DNA of 6,689 nt from Bacillota bacterium (GTDB lineage: Bacteria; Bacillota; Clostridia; Peptostreptococcales; Anaerovoracaceae): assembly GCA_029219125.1 (NCBI GenBank), contig JAQXSU010000220.1:1-6689 (forward strand), read 5' to 3'. The notes below the pieces were generated by a model. It did not search any database. It was given only the letters and a program-made list of their open reading frames with translations, and was not told where the DNA came from. The position numbers and the translations under genes are program-made. Within the stretch, counting starts at the first letter, position 1. The number at the start of each line of letters is the position of its first letter. Shown in pieces: positions 1 through 5,886 of this stretch.

Positions 1-2928
1 GCATGTTCTTCCGGCTGCGGTTCTTTCATCGAAACCTATGCCCGGTCTGTCGATATGCAGGTGGAGGATTTCGCCACGGTGGGGCTGTTTTCTCAGAGCC
101 CTGTGGATCTGGGTACACGCTGTACCGTATTCATGAATTCCATGGTGAAGCAGGCACAGAAGGAGGGTGCCACCATCGGAGATATTGCCGCCGGATTATC
201 CTATTCTGTCATTAAGAATGCCTTATATAAAGTGATCAAGCTTCGGAATCCGGAGGAGGCCGGGGAAAAGATCGTGGTCCAGGGAGGTACTTTCCTGAAT
301 GAGTCGGTACTTCGCAGTATCGAACTGGTGCTTGGACGGGAAGTGGTTCGTCCGGACATCGCCGGCATCATGGGTGCTTACGGGTGTGCGCTCCATTCGC
401 TGGAGCACTGGATTCCGGGAACCCATTCCAACATCGCACAGCCGGAGCAGCTGGAAACTTTCCAGGCAGGAACCGTCAACACGCGGTGCAGCCGGTGTGA
501 AAATAAATGCATGCTTACCATCACCAAATTTGAAGATGGCAAGCGTTATGTGACAGGAAACCGCTGCGAAAAAGGTGCCGGAAAGGATGCGAAAGCGGAG
601 CAGGCAGAATCCCTGCCGAATCTGTACGCATACAAGACGAAGCGGCTCTTTTCCTATAAACCGCTGACAGACAAAGAAGCCAAACGCGGTCATGTAGCGA
701 TTCCGCGTGTACTGAATATGTATGAGAACTATCCGTTCTGGTTCACCTTCTTCACGAAGCTGGGATTCCGTGTGATATTATCCCCGGTATCCTCCAAGGA
801 ACTTTATGAAAAGGGGATTGATACGATTTCTTCCGATACAGCCTGCTATCCGGCGAAGCTTGTCCACGGCCATATCCGGACGCTGGTGGATATGGGAGAA
901 AAGTGGATATTCTATCCGTGCATCAATTATGAGCAGGCGGAGGATCCTTCTGCCCAGAATCATTACAACTGTCCCATTGTCGCTACCTATCCGGAGGTTA
1001 TCGCCAACAACATGAATGAAATCTTTGAGGAAGCCGGCGTGACCTTTACCCATGACTTCCTGCCTTATGACGATGATAAGCGCCTCGCAAAACGTATGGT
1101 CTCGGTTTTATCTGGCCGAAATATCGGCGCGAAGGAAATCGAGGAGGCCGTGGCTGCGGCGAGAAAAGAGCAGGAGCAGTTCAAGGCCGACGTGGAGCAG
1201 GAAGGACTCAGAGCGATTGATTTTGCGGAGAAACACGGAAAGAAAGCCATCGTACTTTCCGGACGTCCGTATCACCTGGATAAAGAGATCAACCACGGGA
1301 TTGACACCATGATCACTTCATACGATATGGTTGTACTCTCGGAGGATTCCGTCTGCAAGCTGGGCAATCTGCCGCGTCCGATCCGCGTACTGGATCAGTG
1401 GACTTATCATTCCCGCCTGTATAAAGCAGCAGACTACGTGGGAACCAGAGATGACATGGAACTGGTACAGCTGAATTCTTTCGGCTGCGGTGTGGATGCA
1501 GTTACCACCGATGAAGTGGAAGAAATCCTGGAACATTCCAATAAATTATACACTGTTCTGAAGATCGATGAAGGTACCAATCTGGGTGCCATCCGCATTC
1601 GGATCCGGTCGCTGAAGGCGGCCATGGAAGAACGGGAAAAGCACGGCGTGAAAGCACATCATGATACGAAGCCTTATGAGCGTGTTTACTTCACGGAAGA
1701 AATGAAGGAAAACTATACGCTGCTGATTCCGCAGATGTCGCCGATCCATTTTCAGTATCTGGAAGTGGCTTTCAAGAGCTGTGGCTATAACGCTGTGGTG
1801 ATTCCTACGGTGGACAAACATGCCATCGACGAAGGTCTGAAATATGTGAACAACGATGCCTGCTATCCGACCCTGGTGACCCTGGGTAAGATGATCAGCG
1901 CACTGAAGTCCGGAGACTATGACCTGAACCGTACGGCACTGGTCATGTCACAGACCGGAGGCGGATGCCGTGCCAGCAATTATATTGCGCTGCTGCGGAA
2001 GGCTCTGAAGGATCTGGGCATGGAGCAGATTCCGGTGGTATCCTTCAATATGGTGGGTCTGGAAGCCAATCCTGGTTTTAAGCTGACGCCGGAGATGGGA
2101 AAGAAGCTGATCATTGCCGCCCTGTACGGTGATCTGTTCCAGCGTGTGCTGTATGCGACACGTCCGTATGAAACGGAGCCGGGTGCGGCAGAAGGAATCA
2201 TGAAAAAATATGAAGCGAGAATCTTTGAGAACTGCCGTGATGGAAAGATCAGCACATATAAGAAACTGGTGAAAGAGATCGTACACGATTACGATACCAT
2301 GCCGCTGCTGGACGTAAAGAAGCCGAAAGTCGGTGTGGTTGGCGAAATCCTGGTGAAATATCATCCGGATGCCAACAACAATATCGTGGACATTATCGAG
2401 AAGGAAGGCGGCGAAGCCGTGGTGCTGGATCTGGTGGACTTCTTCCTCTACGGCATGTACAGCAAGAAGTTCAACTATGAGAATTTATCCGGCAGCTACA
2501 AGCAGTACAAGCTGAATCAGGCGGCCATCGGGCTGATTGAGTGGTTCCGAAAGCCACTTCGTCAGGCACTGCGGGAGAGTAAGCGGTTTGAGGAGCCTTC
2601 CTATATCGACCATACAGCCCATGAAGCATCTTCCATCGCCTCTACCGGAAACCAGTGCGGTGAGGGCTGGCTGCTGACCGGGGAGATGATCGAACTTATC
2701 AAGAGCGGCGCAGAAAACATTGCCTGCCTGCAGCCATTTGCCTGTCTGCCGAACCATGTGACCGGTAAGGGCATGATGAAGGCACTGCGTGAGCAGTATC
2801 CGTATGCCAACATCGTCGCCATTGACTATGACCCGGGTGCCAGCGATGTGAACCAGCTGAACCGGATCAAGCTGATGATGGCAACGGCCCATAAGAACCT
2901 GGCAAAGAAGCTGGCAGAAGAAAAATGA
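1..2928 (+). CDS. 2-hydroxyacyl-CoA dehydratase activase-related giant Fe-S protein (5' partial)
   Basis: This is the C-terminal 975 residues of a BcrA/BadF/HgdC-type activase fused to dehydratase-like domains; relatives are usually around 1,400 residues, so the start lies upstream. The frame is open from base 1, and the first in-frame ATG (55) is internal because the conserved ACSSGCGSFIE cluster motif precedes it. Fragment Cys2 and Cys41 (RCTVF) are 39 residues apart, the spacing of the two [4Fe-4S] ligands of HgdC (Cys127/Cys166). The ATPase fold ends with GGTFLNESVLR and PDIAGIMGAYG (about residues 95-132). A CX2CX3C group (Cys163, 166, 170) with Cys189 follows. Then come a DUF2229-like region with DTACYP (Cys282) and FYPC (Cys307), and an HgdB-like region with NDACYP (Cys621), TGGGC (Cys656), NQCGEGW (Cys886) and two more Cys (909, 915). 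By family analogy it couples ATP hydrolysis to low-potential electron transfer in the cytoplasm; its substrate is unknown. It ends in TGA, 11 nt before a terminator stem. Confidence 0.9.
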   Translation, partial: ACSSGCGSFIETYARSVDMQVEDFATVGLFSQSPVDLGTRCTVFMNSMVKQAQKEGATIGDIAAGLSYSVIKNALYKVIKLRNPEEAGEKIVVQGGTFLNESVLRSIELVLGREVVRPDIAGIMGAYGCALHSLEHWIPGTHSNIAQPEQLETFQAGTVNTRCSRCENKCMLTITKFEDGKRYVTGNRCEKGAGKDAKAEQAESLPNLYAYKTKRLFSYKPLTDKEAKRGHVAIPRVLNMYENYPFWFTFFTKLGFRVILSPVSSKELYEKGIDTISSDTACYPAKLVHGHIRTLVDMGEKWIFYPCINYEQAEDPSAQNHYNCPIVATYPEVIANNMNEIFEEAGVTFTHDFLPYDDDKRLAKRMVSVLSGRNIGAKEIEEAVAAARKEQEQFKADVEQEGLRAIDFAEKHGKKAIVLSGRPYHLDKEINHGIDTMITSYDMVVLSEDSVCKLGNLPRPIRVLDQWTYHSRLYKAADYVGTRDDMELVQLNSFGCGVDAVTTDEVEEILEHSNKLYTVLKIDEGTNLGAIRIRIRSLKAAMEEREKHGVKAHHDTKPYERVYFTEEMKENYTLLIPQMSPIHFQYLEVAFKSCGYNAVVIPTVDKHAIDEGLKYVNNDACYPTLVTLGKMISALKSGDYDLNRTALVMSQTGGGCRASNYIALLRKALKDLGMEQIPVVSFNMVGLEANPGFKLTPEMGKKLIIAALYGDLFQRVLYATRPYETEPGAAEGIMKKYEARIFENCRDGKISTYKKLVKEIVHDYDTMPLLDVKKPKVGVVGEILVKYHPDANNNIVDIIEKEGGEAVVLDLVDFFLYGMYSKKFNYENLSGSYKQYKLNQAAIGLIEWFRKPLRQALRESKRFEEPSYIDHTAHEASSIASTGNQCGEGWLLTGEMIELIKSGAENIACLQPFACLPNHVTGKGMMKALREQYPYANIVAIDYDPGASDVNQLNRIKLMMATAHKNLAKKLAEEK

Positions 2929-2939
2929 TATATTTTTTT

Positions 2940-2976
2940 AAAGCATCCGAATGGCATTCACTCGGATGTTTTTTCT
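2940..2976 (+). terminator. Intrinsic terminator of the activase gene
   Basis: AAAGCATCCGA (2940-2950) pairs with TCGGATGTTTT (2962-2972) around an 11-nt loop, giving 11 pairs including one G-T wobble. The stem runs into six T (2969-2974). It lies just after the stop codon at 2926-2928. The opposite strand has only a short T run after the stem, so it probably terminates + strand transcription only. Confidence 0.85.
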
Positions 2977-2993
2977 TGAAAAATGACACATTT

Positions 2994-3002
2994 TGCTATA
3001 CT
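2994..3002 (+). promoter_or_regulatory. Possible extended -10 promoter for the small ORF
   Basis: TGCTATACT fits the extended -10 pattern TGnTATAAT with one mismatch. A TTGAAA at 2976-2981 is only 15 nt upstream of the hexamer, which is short for a -35 box. Start of transcription would be near 3009, about 18 nt before the ATG at 3027. The region is AT-rich, so a chance match is quite possible. Confidence 0.3.
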
Positions 3003-3026
3003 TCCTGCCTCGATTTTCTTAGAAAT

Positions 3027-3170
3027 ATGTATTATGATACGGTCAGCGGAGAAATTGAAAGTGACATAAGTCTGAAAAAGGACGGTGATGAATTCATCTG
3101 CGGCAGCGGGAAACATTCCTTCCGCATTGACACAACGTCCGGAAATTTAACGATACTTGAAAACAAGTAA
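3027..3170 (+). CDS. Doubtful small ORF, 47 residues, no recognised family
   Basis: The frame reads MYYDTVSGEIESDISLKKDG and ends in NLTILENK before TAA. It alternates polar and hydrophobic residues (EFICG, HSFRID, NLTIL), as a short beta-rich peptide or the tail of a decayed larger protein would. The same frame is open back to an ATG at 2925, but that stretch overlaps the activase stop codon and the whole terminator hairpin, so the longer form is unlikely. No good Shine-Dalgarno precedes the ATG at 3027. In favour are the extended -10 match at 2994-3002 and its place between a terminator and the next promoter. Against are its short length, the missing ribosome site and the lack of a recognisable family. 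It may be a small gene, a remnant, or a chance open frame. Confidence 0.3.
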   Translation: MYYDTVSGEIESDISLKKDGDEFICGSGKHSFRIDTTSGNLTILENK

Positions 3171-3199
3171 ATGAAACATAAGTTTTTTTCTAAGACGTG

Positions 3200-3228
3200 T
3201 TGAAATTTTCATAGCAGTATTGTATAAT
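3200..3228 (+). promoter_or_regulatory. Strong sigma-A promoter of yebC
   Basis: The -35 box TTGAAA (3200-3205) and the -10 box TATAAT (3223-3228) are separated by exactly 17 nt. That is one mismatch from full consensus. Transcription should start near 3235, giving a leader of about 44 nt before the ATG at 3279. An inverted repeat, TGAAA-T-TTTCA (3201-3211), overlaps the -35 box and could be an operator, though it may be only AT-rich chance. Confidence 0.85.
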
Positions 3229-3265
3229 AAGCAAGGCAAAATTACATTAAATCTTAGAAAAAGTT

Positions 3266-3273
3266 AGGAGGTG
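3266..3273 (+). promoter_or_regulatory. Shine-Dalgarno of yebC, next to a start-codon hairpin
   Basis: AGGAGGTG is a near-perfect anti-16S match and ends 5 nt before the ATG, which fixes the yebC start. GTGTCT (3271-3276), overlapping its 3' end, can pair with AGACAC (3285-3290) and would place the start codon in an 8-nt loop. Confidence 0.85.
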
Positions 3274-3278
3274 TCTCC

Positions 3279-4007
3279 ATGGGAAGACACGGTACGATTG
3301 CAGGAAGAAAAGCAGCACAGGACTCCAAGAGAGCCGCATTATTTACCAAGTATGCCAGAGCCATCACAGTGGCAGCAAAAGACGGCGGAGATCCTGAATA
3401 CAATGCAAGTTTAAGACTTGCGATTGAAAGAGCCAAGGGCATTTCCATGCCAAACGATAATATCAACAGAGCCATTAAAAAAGGTACCGGCGAGCTGGCC
3501 GGAGAAACGTATGAAGAATTATCCTTCGAAGGATATGGTCTGGCAGGTGTTGCAGTTATTGTAGAAGCGCTGACGGACAACAAGAACAGAACCACATCCG
3601 CAGTACGTTCCACCTTTGATAAATACGGCGGCAACCTGGGTGCACCGGGCTGTGTATCTTATATGTTCTCCCGTAAGGGAATCATTCTCATCGAAAAGAC
3701 GGATGATATTGATGAAGATACACTGCTGGAAGCCGCACTGGAAGCAGGTGCAGATGATATGGTTTCGGGCGAGGACAGCTTTGAAATCGTAACGGATCCT
3801 GCTGTTTATACCGATGTTCATCATGCACTGGCAGAAGCTGGTTATGAAATTGCGGAATCAGATGTGGAATATGTTCCGTCCATGGAAGCAACTCCGACTG
3901 ACCCGCACGATATTAAAATGCTTGCCAAGATGATCGAAATTCTGGAAGACAACGATGACGTACAGAAGGTTTATACAAATTGTGCCATCGACCTGTTTGA
4001 AGAATAA
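3279..4007 (+). CDS. yebC: YebC/PmpR/TACO1-family protein
   Basis: This 242-residue protein matches the usual YebC length (about 240-250) and is collinear with the family. Visible hallmarks are RKAAQDSKRAALFTK (10-24), MPNDNINRAIKKGTG (57-71), EGYGLAGVAVIVEALTDN (84-101) with NRT, and GGNLGAPGCVSYMF (117-130). The C-terminal domain ends in DDVQKVYTNCAIDLFEE. The protein is cytoplasmic. The family was long annotated as DNA-binding transcription regulators; more recent work on bacterial YebC2 and mitochondrial TACO1 points to helping ribosomes through polyproline stalls. Sequence alone does not decide which role applies here. The N-terminus reads MGRHGTIAGRK where most YebC proteins have a GHSKWANIK-like segment, so it may belong to a clostridial subgroup. 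It has its own strong promoter and ribosome site. No convincing terminator follows; the next element is the 6S RNA candidate. Confidence 0.95.
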   Translation: MGRHGTIAGRKAAQDSKRAALFTKYARAITVAAKDGGDPEYNASLRLAIERAKGISMPNDNINRAIKKGTGELAGETYEELSFEGYGLAGVAVIVEALTDNKNRTTSAVRSTFDKYGGNLGAPGCVSYMFSRKGIILIEKTDDIDEDTLLEAALEAGADDMVSGEDSFEIVTDPAVYTDVHHALAEAGYEIAESDVEYVPSMEATPTDPHDIKMLAKMIEILEDNDDVQKVYTNCAIDLFEE

Positions 4008-4024
4008 GATGCTGAAAGCAGACA

Positions 4025-4030
4025 GATAAT
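4025..4030 (+). promoter_or_regulatory. Possible -10 box for the 6S RNA candidate
   Basis: GATAAT differs from TATAAT at one position. It ends 7 nt before A4037, the first paired base of the RNA rod, which is the expected distance to a transcription start. No acceptable -35 box lies 16-18 nt upstream. The RNA may instead be processed from yebC read-through. Confidence 0.3.
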
Positions 4031-4036
4031 AAAACT

Positions 4037-4213
4037 ATCCTGGATTATTCGTTGAGGAGTTATAATTGAACCTACACTTGCGCAAAGGGAACCCGGGTTT
4101 CCCGGCCTATGTCAGGCCCCCATGTCAGGGGAAGGCAGAAGCAGGAACAGGGTACCCACCTATCAGTAGATAGGGCGTCAATTATGGCCTTGACGGTAAT
4201 TTGGGATTTTTTT
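4037..4213 (+). ncRNA. ssrS: Probable 6S RNA (RNA polymerase-binding promoter mimic)
   Basis: 6S RNA binds the sigma-A/sigma-70 holoenzyme as an open-promoter mimic. The call rests on hand folding, as I did not recognise a primary-sequence signature. The closing stem pairs 4037-4057 with 4188-4207: 20 pairs, six of them G-U, with T4048 bulged. The central bubble has a 5' strand at 4058-4086 and a 3' strand at 4158-4187, the latter carrying hairpin CCTATC-AGTA-GATAGG (4159-4174). The terminal arm pairs GGGAACCC (4087-4094) with GGGTACCC (4150-4157) with one A·A mismatch. Above it are TTCC/GGAA (4099-4102/4144-4147), GCCT/AGGC (4105-4108/4133-4136) and a CCCC/GGGG apical hairpin. T7 (4207-4213) follows the closing stem. 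The CACCT...AGGG flanking the 3' hairpin resembles what I recall of E. coli 6S. Alternatives are an unknown structured RNA or a leader controlling the transporter. Confidence 0.62.
4109..4129 (+). repeat. Tandem ATGTCAGG repeat in the RNA apical region
   Basis: ATGTCAGG occurs at 4109-4116 and again at 4122-4129, 13 nt apart. Each copy can form a local hairpin with ATGTC(A) in the loop: GGCCT-ATGTC-AGGCC (4104-4118) and CCC-ATGTCA-GGG (4119-4130). The first hairpin competes with the GCCT/AGGC arm pairing in the rod model. Confidence 0.7.
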
Positions 4214-4218
4214 ATAGC
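4190..4218 (+). promoter_or_regulatory. Candidate promoter of the OPT transporter-polA unit
   Basis: TTGACG (4190-4195, five of six consensus bases) and TATAGC (4213-4218, four of six) are 17 nt apart. Transcription would begin near 4225, a few bases before the Shine-Dalgarno at 4232-4238. The -35 box lies within the 3' strand of the 6S closing stem and the -10 box overlaps the T run. The -10 is imperfect, so the match is suggestive only. Confidence 0.45.
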
Positions 4219-4231
4219 TGCAGAAGTTGCA

Positions 4232-4238
4232 AAAGGAG
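4232..4238 (+). promoter_or_regulatory. Shine-Dalgarno deciding the transporter start
   Basis: AAAGGAG lies 12 nt before ATG 4251, a slightly long but workable spacing. An in-frame TTG at 4227 would put this site inside the coding sequence and has no ribosome site of its own, so ATG 4251 is preferred. Confidence 0.7.
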
Positions 4239-4250
4239 ATCAAGATCAAA

Positions 4251-5858
4251 ATGACAGAAAGACAACTGACCGTCAGAGGAATGATAATCGGCGCCATCGG
4301 CAGTATCATTCTTACTATGAGTTCCATGTTTATCGCCCTGAAACTCAGTTCACTGCCGTGGCCAATCATGTTTGTAGTGCTTATTTCCATGTTTACTCTC
4401 AAACTCTGCGGGAATACGAACCTGCAGGAAATCAATGTGACGCAGACTGCCATGTCTGCCGGCGCAATGGTTGCGGGAGGACTTGCATTTACCATACCTG
4501 GTATCTGGATGCTTCATCCGGATGCTGAAATCAATATCGGCGCACTTCTGGCAGTCACGCTGGGCGGTGTGATTCTGGGCCTGATCTTCACTGCGCTGTT
4601 CCGTAAATATTTCATTGAAACACAGCAGCTGCCGTATGCTATGGGACAGGCCGCAGCCGCCACACTGGTGGTAGGGGATTCTGATAAGAAAAAAGCAGGT
4701 CTGCTGTTCGTATCCATGGGCGGAGCCGGGATATTCACTGTGCTTCGTGACTGGTTTATGAAAATACCTGCAACGATCATGAGCACATCCGCAATCAGTA
4801 CATATGGTTCCTATTTCGGAATCTGGCTTTCTCCGATGCTTGCATCCATCGGATATATCGTCGGGCCGGTGGTAATCGGCGTATGGTTCCTGGGCGCCCT
4901 GATCGGAGATCTTGGTATTCTCATGGGCGGTGTGGAACTGGGTTTATGGGACGGAGCAACTGCGGCTGCCATTAAATCCTCCCTCGGAATCGGTCTCATG
5001 GTGGGAACCGGTATCGGTATCTTGGTGAAAGGCATTTTACCAAAAGCAAAGACTGTTTTCGGTTCTATGTTCAGCCGGGATCAGCTTGGCGACTGCTTTA
5101 TCAGTCTGCGATGGGCACCGGCGGTCATGGTGATTCTTGCTTTTGTATTTACCATCGTGGCGGATATGGGAATCATTGCGTCGGTGATTACGATCCTGGG
5201 GACCTGGCTGGCCACCTCCATGTCTGCACAGTGTGTAGGACAGTCCGGCATTAACCCGATGGAAATCTTCGGCATTATCGTTCTGATTGCTGCGAAGGCG
5301 GTATCTTCCATCGGTGATACAGAGGCATTTTATGTAGCTGCCATCGTTGCAGTTGCCTGTGGTCTGGTGGGTGATGTGATGAACGATTTCAAGGCAGGCG
5401 ATGTGCTGAAGAGTGATCCGAAAGCTCAGTGGTTTGCAGAAGTAATCGGTGCAATCATCGGCGGAGTTGTTTCTGTGCTGATCCTTGCAGTGATTCTGAA
5501 AGCTTATGGCGGAGAGGCATTTGGCGGTGAAATGTTCCCGGCAGCACAGGCGTCTGCAGTTGCTGCCATGGTAGGAGGAATTTCCCATATGCCGGCATTC
5601 CTGATCGGAATTGTCGCAGCAGTGATACTATATTGCATCAACTTCCCGGTCATTACGCTGGGGCTCGGTGTTTATCTGCCGTTTTACCTGTCTGCAACGG
5701 CTTTCATCGGCGGCGTGGTTCGCTTCCTCGTGGATCGGGTTGCACCGAAATTTGAACAGGAAAGCAAGGGAACCATCATCGCTTCCGGTCTTCTCGGCGG
5801 AGAATCCATCGTGGGCGTGATTATCGCGATCATTACTGCATTGCAGATCATTTTATAA
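4251..5858 (+). CDS. OPT-family (oligopeptide/metal-chelate) transporter
   Basis: The 535-residue product is a polytopic inner-membrane protein made of hydrophobic segments with short loops; I count roughly a dozen by eye. OPT-family landmarks appear in order: an N-terminal LTVRGMIIG entry helix, QEINVTQTAMSAGAMVAGG (59-77), QLPYAMGQAAAATLVVGD (126-143), a central GQSGINPMEIFG, GDVMNDFKAGDVL (374-386), YLPFYLSATAFIGGVVRFLVDR (475-496), and a C-terminal IIASGLLGGESIVGV. OPT proteins import oligopeptides, or in the YSL branch metal-chelate complexes; the substrate here cannot be read from sequence. At 535 residues it is shorter than the 600 or more I expect for the family, yet it has both family ends and no frame break. 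It probably uses the promoter overlapping the 6S gene. polA follows after 28 nt with no terminator. Confidence 0.9.
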   Translation: MTERQLTVRGMIIGAIGSIILTMSSMFIALKLSSLPWPIMFVVLISMFTLKLCGNTNLQEINVTQTAMSAGAMVAGGLAFTIPGIWMLHPDAEINIGALLAVTLGGVILGLIFTALFRKYFIETQQLPYAMGQAAAATLVVGDSDKKKAGLLFVSMGGAGIFTVLRDWFMKIPATIMSTSAISTYGSYFGIWLSPMLASIGYIVGPVVIGVWFLGALIGDLGILMGGVELGLWDGATAAAIKSSLGIGLMVGTGIGILVKGILPKAKTVFGSMFSRDQLGDCFISLRWAPAVMVILAFVFTIVADMGIIASVITILGTWLATSMSAQCVGQSGINPMEIFGIIVLIAAKAVSSIGDTEAFYVAAIVAVACGLVGDVMNDFKAGDVLKSDPKAQWFAEVIGAIIGGVVSVLILAVILKAYGGEAFGGEMFPAAQASAVAAMVGGISHMPAFLIGIVAAVILYCINFPVITLGLGVYLPFYLSATAFIGGVVRFLVDRVAPKFEQESKGTIIASGLLGGESIVGVIIAIITALQIIL

Positions 5859-5886
5859 CATAGAAAAAGAAAGAAAAGGTCAGATT

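Noticed and set aside
3..215. Short + strand open frame at the window start
   Set aside because: It is out of frame with the activase, whose conserved CSSGCG and CTVF motifs occupy the same bases. It has no ribosome site.
3174..3189. Terminator AAAC-ATAA-GTTT followed by a T run
   Set aside because: The stem has only four weak pairs, and the better TACTTG/CAAGTA hairpin is 13 nt away from the T run, so neither makes a convincing terminator.
4109..4150. Resemblance to the SRP RNA signature (GTCAGG ... GGAAGG ... AAGCAG)
   Set aside because: The pieces occur in order, but extra bases separate the stem from AGCAG and the expected S-domain hairpin does not form. The whole gap is better explained by the 6S-like rod.
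4140..4213. T-box or metabolite riboswitch controlling the transporter
   Set aside because: GAACAGGGTACC recalls a T-box, but the TGGNACC bulge sequence is missing and no specifier domain or known riboswitch core is visible. A local three-way junction closed by CCCA/TGGG (4155-4158/4202-4205) is possible but weaker than the 20-pair closing stem.
4109..4528. 139-codon + strand frame across the intergenic region and transporter start
   Set aside because: It overlaps both the structured RNA and the transporter coding sequence in another frame, with composition unlike a real protein.
5841..5859. Separate polA promoter using TATAAC at 5854-5859
   Set aside because: TTGCAG (5841-5846) is only 7 nt upstream, and the sequence at the proper -35 distance does not match.
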